Part shown: positions 5,356-9,494 of the stretch, in pieces
Numbering within the stretch: position 1 is the first letter of the stretch
Layout: each line of letters starts with the position of its first letter
NCBI GenBank assembly: GCA_018609185.1
Contig: JAHCSD010000018.1
Span: 1-9,494, forward strand
Length of the DNA stretch: 9,494 nucleotides
Reading direction: 5' to 3'
Source of the DNA: Patescibacteria group bacterium
GTDB lineage: Bacteria; Patescibacteriota; Minisyncoccia; JAHCSD01
Made by a program: the position numbers and the translations under genes
The notes under the pieces: model-generated
Seen by the model: the letters and a program-made list of their open reading frames with translations, nothing else
The model's database searches: none
Told to the model about the DNA's origin: nothing

Positions 5356-5386
5356 AAAGGCCCGACTTCATGTAAGTCGGGCCTTT
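5356..5386 (+). terminator. Terminator-like hairpin after the 3D-domain gene
   Basis: A 13-bp perfect stem AAAGGCCCGACTT/AAGTCGGGCCTTT (5356-5368 and 5374-5386) has the loop CATGT. The T run is only three bases before CCC, but the symmetry and position 17 nt after the stop support termination. Confidence 0.8.
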
Positions 5387-5407
5387 CCCATTGGGGTATT
5401 TATTTTG

Positions 5408-5418
5408 TATAATAGGAG
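5408..5418 (+). promoter_or_regulatory. Overlapping -10 element and ribosome binding site
   Basis: TATAAT (5408-5413) is followed at once by AGGAG (5414-5418) and, after 3 nt, by the ATG at 5422. A -10 here would start transcription at about 5420, leaving no Shine-Dalgarno in the RNA. No good -35 is visible. Either the -10 match is fortuitous and transcription comes from upstream, or a near-leaderless mRNA is made. Confidence 0.35.
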
Positions 5419-5421
5419 TAT

Positions 5422-6054
5422 ATGACGTATGAAAAATTAATTTGGTTCAAACATGCCTCATTTCTTTGGAACGGATCGCAGAAGATTTATTTTGATCCAT
5501 GGGAACTTGATGACAGTCGCGGAAAAGCTGATTTGATATTGGTGAGTCATGATCACTATGATCACTGTGATCCGGAAACCGTAGCGCGTCTTCAGAAAGA
5601 AAACACCGTTGTTATTACACCCGAAGACTGCGCTAAAAAATTCCAAGGAAACGTACAAACACTTTTACCGGGAGAGAAAACGAAAATAGGGATGATTGAA
5701 GTAGAAGCAATATGGGCATATAATATTGGTAAAGACTTTCATCTAAAAGAAAACAACTGGCTTGGATACGTGGTTTCAATTGACGGGGTTAAGTTGTATC
5801 ACGCGGGAGACACCGATCATATCCCTGAAATGAAAGACGTAAAAACAGATATTGCGCTTCTTCCGGTGGGAGGAATCTACACCATGAATGTGGAAGAAGC
5901 GGTTGCCGCAATCAAAGATATTGATTTCAGACTTGCTATTCCCATGCATTATGGATATATTGTAGGGTCGCAGAAAGATGGACGTGAGTTTGCGGATGCG
6001 CTTGGCAAGAAAGCAGAAGTGTTAATCCCCCTTGTTCCATTTGAAAAAGAATAA
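5422..6054 (+). CDS. Metallo-beta-lactamase-fold metal-dependent hydrolase (UlaG/YtkL-like)
   Basis: This 210-residue protein has the short single-domain metallo-beta-lactamase fold of the UlaG/UPF0173 group. The metal-binding motif HDHYDH is at residues 43-48. HAGDTD carries Asp130 and PMHYG carries His176; His107 in KDFH may be a further ligand. Such proteins bind two metal ions and hydrolyse phosphodiester, lactone or other ester bonds, but the group is functionally diverse and no substrate is evident. AGGAG lies 3 nt before the ATG, a close spacing. It is the first gene of a three-gene plus-strand operon; the next gene starts 20 nt after its stop. Confidence 0.88.
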   Translation: MTYEKLIWFKHASFLWNGSQKIYFDPWELDDSRGKADLILVSHDHYDHCDPETVARLQKENTVVITPEDCAKKFQGNVQTLLPGEKTKIGMIEVEAIWAYNIGKDFHLKENNWLGYVVSIDGVKLYHAGDTDHIPEMKDVKTDIALLPVGGIYTMNVEEAVAAIKDIDFRLAIPMHYGYIVGSQKDGREFADALGKKAEVLIPLVPFEKE

Positions 6055-6074
6055 CTATAGACGCAAGAGGTCTT

Positions 6075-6542
6075 ATGTTCAAGGAGAAATTTTATGTTAT
6101 TTGCCACAATATCCGCAGCCTTCACAATGTCGGTTCAATATTTCGAACGGCTGACGGCGCCGGGGTCGATAAAGTATATCTAATCGGTTATACCGGTTAT
6201 CCGCCTCGGAAAGAAATATCAAAAGTTGCACTTAGGGCCGAAGAGTGTGTTCGGTGGGAAAGAAGGCACGATACGTGGAGAGTGATCGAGAACCTCAAAA
6301 AAGAGGGCGTTAAGATTATTGCCCTTGAGGCCGTTCCCGGGAAAAGTATAGACTACAGAAATTTTAAACCCAAGTTTCCCCTCGCACTCATGTTAGGAAA
6401 CGAGGTGAGGGGAATATCAACATCGCTTCTTAAGCGGTCAGATCATATTATTCATCTTCCCATGCACGGAAAGAAAAAATCTTTGAATGTTTCCGTTGCA
6501 TTCGGGATTGCAGCCTATGAAATTAATTCTACAAGAAGGTAA
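6075..6542 (+). CDS. TrmH/SpoU-family RNA 2'-O-ribose methyltransferase
   Basis: The 155-residue protein is a single SPOUT (knotted) domain that uses S-adenosylmethionine to methylate a ribose 2'-OH in tRNA or rRNA. All three SpoU motifs are visible: motif 1 NIRSLHNVGSIFRTADG at 12-28, motif 2 LMLGNEVRGIS at 105-115, and motif 3 HLPMHGKKKSLNVSVA at 127-142 with the conserved Asn138. The length matches minimal members such as TrmL, but there is no extra RNA-binding domain and the target base cannot be named. AAGAGG (6065-6070) is 4 nt before the ATG. Its last 26 nt overlap the following gene in another frame. Confidence 0.92.
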   Translation: MFKEKFYVICHNIRSLHNVGSIFRTADGAGVDKVYLIGYTGYPPRKEISKVALRAEECVRWERRHDTWRVIENLKKEGVKIIALEAVPGKSIDYRNFKPKFPLALMLGNEVRGISTSLLKRSDHIIHLPMHGKKKSLNVSVAFGIAAYEINSTRR

Positions 6543-6936
6543 CCAATATATCTTGCGGTTTGATAAGGGCGAGGAATTTATTGAGACGCTCAAAACATTT
6601 ATTGAAGGAGAAGGGATTAAAGCCGCTCACTTTACCGCGATCGGCGCAAGCGAAGATGCAGAACTTGCATATTTTAACGGACAGACTAAAGAATATTCTT
6701 CTAAAAATTTTAAAGAGCCGCTGGAGATTGTAAGTATTACCGGGAATATCGCCATCAAAGATGATGAAATCATTGTCCATGCCCACGGTGTTTTAGGGAA
6801 CAAAGACATGCAATTATTCGGTGGCCACATCAGTAAGCTTGTTATTTCTACTATTGCCGAAGTAGCGCTCACTAAGCTTGAAGGCGAAATTCGCAAAGCG
6901 TATTCGGAGGAAATTGGGTTGAATATATTTGAGTAG
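6517..6936 (+). CDS. PPC/DUF296 domain protein
   Basis: This 139-residue protein is a stand-alone PPC (plants and prokaryotes conserved, DUF296) domain. Prokaryotic members form trimers and carry a metal-binding His cluster; their cellular role is largely unknown. Key features are the N-terminal QYILRFDKGEEFIETLKTF, the GxxxxA-type turn AIGASEDAEL at 41-50, HAH at 88-90 and FGGH at 101-104. An ATG at 6487 would add ten residues lying wholly within the methyltransferase gene. The ATG at 6517 is preferred because the usual N-terminus of the family begins there. It has no clear Shine-Dalgarno, so translation is probably coupled to the overlapping upstream gene. There is no AT-hook, unlike the plant DNA-binding versions. 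Confidence 0.85.
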   Translation: MKLILQEGNQYILRFDKGEEFIETLKTFIEGEGIKAAHFTAIGASEDAELAYFNGQTKEYSSKNFKEPLEIVSITGNIAIKDDEIIVHAHGVLGNKDMQLFGGHISKLVISTIAEVALTKLEGEIRKAYSEEIGLNIFE

Positions 6937-6965
6937 TTAATCAAGGATTAATTAATCGATTAATC
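6937..6965. repeat. Clustered TTAATC/GATTAA half-sites
   Basis: Five copies of TTAATC or its complement GATTAA lie within 29 bp (starting at 6937, 6946, 6952, 6958 and 6960). They form the 12-bp palindrome GATTAATTAATC and the 14-bp palindrome ATTAATCGATTAAT. The stretch sits between the PPC gene stop and the terminator stem. Confidence 0.5.
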
Positions 6966-7003
6966 AAAAAATGTCCAACGCCCGGTGTTGGACATTTTTT
7001 GAT
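6963..7003. terminator. Bidirectional terminator between convergent operons
   Basis: A perfect 17-bp stem (6963-6979 and 6987-7003), with core TGTCCAAC/GTTGGACA flanked by A6 and T6, encloses the 7-nt loop GCCCGGT. The A6/T6 pairs give a U tract on both strands, so it can end both the PPC operon and the leftward fmt transcript. Confidence 0.92.
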
Positions 7004-7012
7004 ACCAACCAA

Positions 7013-7987
7013 CTAGATCAGCGTACTTCCAATTACTGCAGGATAGCCGTTCAAAAATTCTTGGGCGGTTATTTCTTTTTTCCCTTCAAGCTTCAGTTTT
7101 TCAATAATAAGGTATCCTTTTCCGGTCTCAACTGCAAGTTTTTTCTCCGGGGTCACAAATACCTGTCCATAAGACAGATCTTTTTGCTCTATAGTCTCGG
7201 AAGTTTCTACCGAAGCTTTTGTAATTTTAATTTTAACTGTTTCGTTTTCGGCTTTTCCCCACCCAGTAAAACTTTCGGGCCATTGGTGAAACGCACGAAT
7301 TTGACGCTCGAGCTCTTCCGCGGTTCGTGACCAGATAAGTTTTCCGTCTTCGCGCTTGAGGATTTTGGAATAAGTTGCCTCGGACTCATTTTGTGGGGCA
7401 GGATCTATTTTTTTATCTCTTAAGAACGGCAGAGTTTTTTTTATAATACCTTGCGAAAGTTTTTGGAGTTCCAGATAGAGATCTTCAAAATATTCGTTCC
7501 CCTGAAGTGATAGTTCTTGTCGAGAAACAATGGGGCCATGGTCAAGTTGTTCATCCATTTGAATGAGGGTTACTCCGGTCTTTTTATCTCCCGAAAGAAT
7601 TGCATATTGTATGGGTGAGGCACCCCGCCATTGAGGAAGAAGCGAGGGATGAATATTTATTGCGCCAAGCCGAGGAGGCTGGAATATTTCTTTGGGAATG
7701 ATTTGTCCGTAGGCGGAAACAAGGATCATGTCGGGGGCGAGTTTTTGGACCTTTTCGACCGAGACAGGATCTTTAATTCGTTCAGGCTGAATCACAGGAA
7801 TCTTGTGTTTCTTTGCCCACGTTTTTATTGGCGAAGCAGTAAGTTTTTGTTTTCTGCCAACGGGTTTATCCGGTGCTGTTACACAGCCAAGAATAGTATA
7901 ATCTTTCATTCGGTTTAGGGTGTTTAGGGTGGGAATGCCAAAATCTGAAGTTCCTATAAAGAGAATTTTTATTTTCTTAGTTGTCAT
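7013..7987 (-). CDS. fmt: Methionyl-tRNA formyltransferase
   Basis: Fmt transfers a formyl group from 10-formyl-tetrahydrofolate to Met-tRNA(fMet), preparing it for initiation. The 324-residue length is typical. Visible are the N-terminal Rossmann strand KILFIGTSDFG (7-17), the tRNA-contacting loop region around VGRKQKLTASP (43-53), the catalytic Asn111 and His113 in NIHP, the family signature SLLPQWRG (115-122), and catalytic Asp149 in MDEQLDHG. A C-terminal tRNA-binding domain (about 208-315) follows. The ATG overlaps the def stop by 11 nt and lacks a clear Shine-Dalgarno, so translation is likely coupled to def. The def-fmt pair is a classic bacterial arrangement. Confidence 0.96.
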   Translation of the reverse strand: MTTKKIKILFIGTSDFGIPTLNTLNRMKDYTILGCVTAPDKPVGRKQKLTASPIKTWAKKHKIPVIQPERIKDPVSVEKVQKLAPDMILVSAYGQIIPKEIFQPPRLGAINIHPSLLPQWRGASPIQYAILSGDKKTGVTLIQMDEQLDHGPIVSRQELSLQGNEYFEDLYLELQKLSQGIIKKTLPFLRDKKIDPAPQNESEATYSKILKREDGKLIWSRTAEELERQIRAFHQWPESFTGWGKAENETVKIKITKASVETSETIEQKDLSYGQVFVTPEKKLAVETGKGYLIIEKLKLEGKKEITAQEFLNGYPAVIGSTLI

Positions 7988-8561
7988 GAGATTTTTTATG
8001 TATTTTGTGGAGTGATCCTTCTTCTGCTTTTCTTATAAAAAGGACACCGTTTAAGTGATCGATCTCGTGTTGTAGTATATGAGCATAGAGATTCTGCGCT
8101 TTGACGGTGAATTTTTTTCCGTGTTCATCTTGGGCGGCGACCGTAATCTCTTCTGCTCGTGCGACGCTGCCAAATATTCCGGGTATGCTTAAGCACCCCT
8201 CTTCCATAAGAACTCCTTTGTTTGGGGCCGAAAGGATTTCGGGGTTAATAAACACATCGTGCATTTTTCTTTTAAATATTTTTTTCATTACTCTCTTCAA
8301 CTTTAATTGTATTTTCTGCGAAGTCCCGTACCGTGCTTGGCTCGGGTTCCGGGATTCTTCTGATTCCTTAATGTGATCAGCATCCACCACAAACATCTGA
8401 AGCGATTTTCCAATTTGAGGAGCTGCGAGACCAATCCCGTTTTCTTCCTTCATAGTTTTTTTCATATTCGAAACAAGCCGTCGGATACGGTCATCGAATT
8501 GTTCTACCCGCCTCGTTTTTTTGTAAAGCACCGGGTTTTTTTGTGCTACAAGTTTTTGCAT
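7977..8561 (-). CDS. def: Peptide deformylase with a basic internal insertion
   Basis: Def removes the formyl group from nascent proteins. All three motifs are present: GIGLAAPQIG (42-51), EGCLSIP (121-127, metal ligand Cys123) and HEIDH (165-169, ligands His165 and His169, catalytic Glu166). The 194-residue start at the ATG 8559-8561 is chosen because it gives the normal family N-terminus (MQKLVAQKNPVLYKK). A TTG at 8646-8648 would add 29 residues overlapping the upstream gene. The chosen ATG has no strong Shine-Dalgarno. About 40 residues (62-101) separate the VVDAD strand from VFINPEIL, where most deformylases have about ten; the extra part is Lys/Arg-rich (KLKRVMKKIFKRK). It overlaps fmt by 11 nt and follows the helix-hairpin-helix gene by 43 nt. 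Confidence 0.94.
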   Translation of the reverse strand: MQKLVAQKNPVLYKKTRRVEQFDDRIRRLVSNMKKTMKEENGIGLAAPQIGKSLQMFVVDADHIKESEESRNPSQARYGTSQKIQLKLKRVMKKIFKRKMHDVFINPEILSAPNKGVLMEEGCLSIPGIFGSVARAEEITVAAQDEHGKKFTVKAQNLYAHILQHEIDHLNGVLFIRKAEEGSLHKIHKKSHDN

Positions 8562-8604
8562 AGTTCGTGGGCCTAACGCATGACTTCTGTCAGCGTTTAA
8601 CGGC

Positions 8605-9291
8605 TCATTTTTCAATTCGCCATTCAATATCTTTCTCTTCTCCTGCAAATTCCAGCCATGTTCCAGCTTTGTCTATCACATACCACTTGTGTTTAGTTTT
8701 AGACCACACCATTGGATTGTCCCAATAATAGGGCTTTTTTACAACCTCCTTGGGCTTCAGGCGGTCTAGTTCCAGCCATTTTTTAAACACGGTTTCAATA
8801 GCATAATCCAACCCCCGGGAATTTGCCCACCCGGCAACCTTATCTATTGCTATCTTGGCTTTTTCAAGAGATCCGGCAAGTTCCAGTAATTGTTTGGCCG
8901 GCTTGGTGAATCTTGCATATACAATTTTTTGTTTTCTGGCGTCCCTTTTAAGCTCCCCGAGAGACAATCCCTTGCTTTTGAAAAAATGAGTGACTACTTG
9001 CCGTATTGCGGTTTCCGTTTTCAGATCTTCGTACGTCTTGATCTTACCCCTTTTCAGATGCTCTTCTATTTTTTGAGAAATATTCTCGCCAACCCCGACA
9101 ACATTTTTTAACGCTTTTTTGCCCCCCTTTGTATAAATATCAGACACATCTTCCTCAAGATTTTCGAGTCCTCTCGCCGCTTTGCGATAGGCCGCCGGCT
9201 TAAAGGCCGTTCCTTTTATATCTAAAAGTTCCGCCGTCTCATAAAATATTCGGGCGATTTTTTTATTAATATTTTTCTCTTTAGTAGCCAT
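8605..9291 (-). CDS. PolX-type N-terminal helix-hairpin-helix protein with unknown C-terminus
   Basis: Residues 8-93 of this 228-residue protein match the N-terminal 8-kDa-like domain of bacterial family X DNA polymerases. They include KPAAYRKAARGLENL (31-45) and the helix-hairpin-helix VVGVGENISQKIEEHL (64-79), which binds DNA backbone non-specifically. The polymerase palm and the PHP nuclease domain of PolX are absent. Instead a mostly helical segment (about 96-178) and a Trp/Tyr-rich C-terminus (187-228, with DNPMVW, KHKWYVID and TWLEFAG) follow, which I do not recognise. It could be a DNA-repair or replication accessory protein, or act on structured nucleic acid. The ATG has no clear Shine-Dalgarno. 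It is the first gene of the operon leading into def and fmt, so it is transcribed with basic translation genes. Confidence 0.75.
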   Translation of the reverse strand: MATKEKNINKKIARIFYETAELLDIKGTAFKPAAYRKAARGLENLEEDVSDIYTKGGKKALKNVVGVGENISQKIEEHLKRGKIKTYEDLKTETAIRQVVTHFFKSKGLSLGELKRDARKQKIVYARFTKPAKQLLELAGSLEKAKIAIDKVAGWANSRGLDYAIETVFKKWLELDRLKPKEVVKKPYYWDNPMVWSKTKHKWYVIDKAGTWLEFAGEEKDIEWRIEK

Positions 9292-9323
9292 ATTTTTGCA
9301 TGAATAATGAAAGGGGCGACTTT

Positions 9324-9360
9324 ATTATAGCATGAATTTTTTGATTAAGAATGCTATAAT
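9324..9360. promoter_or_regulatory. Symmetric divergent promoter
   Basis: ATTATAGCAT (9324-9333) and ATGCTATAAT (9351-9360) form a perfect 10-bp inverted repeat with a 17-bp gap. Each arm is an extended -10 element (TGCTATAAT). The left arm drives the minus-strand operon (start near 9317) and the right arm drives the plus-strand gene (start near 9367). The position expected for each -35 overlaps the other arm, and neither matches consensus well. The two promoters should therefore compete, and both would rely on the extended -10. Confidence 0.7.
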
Positions 9361-9372
9361 TTAAGTAACTCA

Positions 9373-9494
9373 ATGAAGAGGCGAATTTTTATTGCAATCA
9401 ATATTCCCGACGATATAAAGAAGAAATTATTGGAATTTCGAAAATACTGGCATGAACTTCCGGCGCGCTGGACGAAACCAGAGAATATTCACAT
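9373..9494 (+). CDS. thpR: RNA 2',3'-cyclic phosphodiesterase, 5' part (truncated by window end)
   Basis: Forty codons are visible. MKRRIFIAINIPDDIKKKLL followed by ARWTKPENIH matches the N-terminus of the ThpR/LigT family, which opens 2',3'-cyclic phosphates on RNA. The terminal His40 is where the first HxT(L/V) catalytic motif of this two-histidine family should begin. The second motif and C-terminal half lie beyond the window. No Shine-Dalgarno precedes the ATG, and the predicted start of transcription is only about 6 nt upstream, suggesting a nearly leaderless mRNA. It is divergent from the helix-hairpin-helix/def/fmt operon. Confidence 0.82.
   Translation, partial: MKRRIFIAINIPDDIKKKLLEFRKYWHELPARWTKPENIH

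Noticed and set aside
6487..6516. Upstream ATG for the PPC protein
   Set aside because: The ten added residues lie entirely inside the methyltransferase motif 3 region and are not part of the PPC fold.
6971..7330. Plus-strand frame opposite the end of fmt
   Set aside because: It begins inside the terminator stem and is antisense to the conserved fmt C-terminal domain; Phe/Cys-rich composition is typical of antisense reading.
8562..8648. Longer deformylase start at TTG, 29 extra residues
   Set aside because: The extension overlaps the upstream gene by 44 nt, uses TTG, and does not resemble any deformylase N-terminus; the ATG at 8561 gives the standard one.
1..9494. CRISPR arrays, tRNA or rRNA genes, transposase or integrase genes, attachment sites
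   Set aside because: Nothing resembling regular direct repeats, cloverleaf segments, rRNA cores or mobile-element proteins was found on reading both strands; the module at 3911-5386 lacks flanking direct repeats that would mark insertion.

Overview
The window carries ten recognisable protein-coding genes (one cut by the right edge), plus one short gene interrupted by an in-frame stop. They are packed tightly with short intergenic gaps and clear sigma70-type promoters and hairpin terminators. All genes read with the standard bacterial code: TGA is a normal stop (for example the reductase at the left end), so UGA is not reassigned. The compact layout, the 3D-domain envelope protein, and an isolated helix-hairpin-helix domain of the PolX type fit a small-genome uncultured bacterium such as Patescibacteria (CPR). 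That placement is inference; no rRNA or phylogenetic marker was available to test it. No tRNA, rRNA, CRISPR array, insertion sequence or integrase was seen.

Left region (1-2852). A ferredoxin-NADP reductase-like flavoprotein (minus strand) and a thiamine-diphosphate enzyme of the IolD family (plus strand) diverge from a 172-bp intergenic region. Each has a near-consensus promoter, and each gene ends at a strong hairpin. A boxA-like motif (TCTTTGA / TCTTTAA core) sits at or just after each predicted start of transcription.

Middle-left (2853-3910). A single alpha/beta-hydrolase gene has its own promoter, another boxA-like motif, a 115-nt structured leader and a terminator. Two usual active-site positions are altered.

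Middle (3911-5386). A self-contained and noticeably GC-richer two-gene unit encodes two membrane-anchored coiled-coil proteins, the second ending in a 3D (double-psi beta-barrel) domain. The first gene is broken by an in-frame TAA, yet its frame stays open for 57 more codons and then overlaps the start of the second gene. This is the most unusual locus of the window.

Right-middle (5387-7003). A tight plus-strand operon encodes a metallo-beta-lactamase-fold hydrolase, a TrmH-family RNA methyltransferase and a PPC/DUF296 protein. It ends at a 17-bp-stem terminator that can serve both strands.

Right region (7004-9494). A minus-strand operon runs leftward: a PolX-type helix-hairpin-helix protein with an unknown C-terminus, then peptide deformylase (def), then methionyl-tRNA formyltransferase (fmt). 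Def and fmt together process the N-terminal formyl group of nascent proteins. The operon diverges from a ThpR/LigT 2',3'-cyclic phosphodiesterase (truncated by the window) through an unusual promoter in which two extended -10 elements form a perfect 10-bp inverted repeat.
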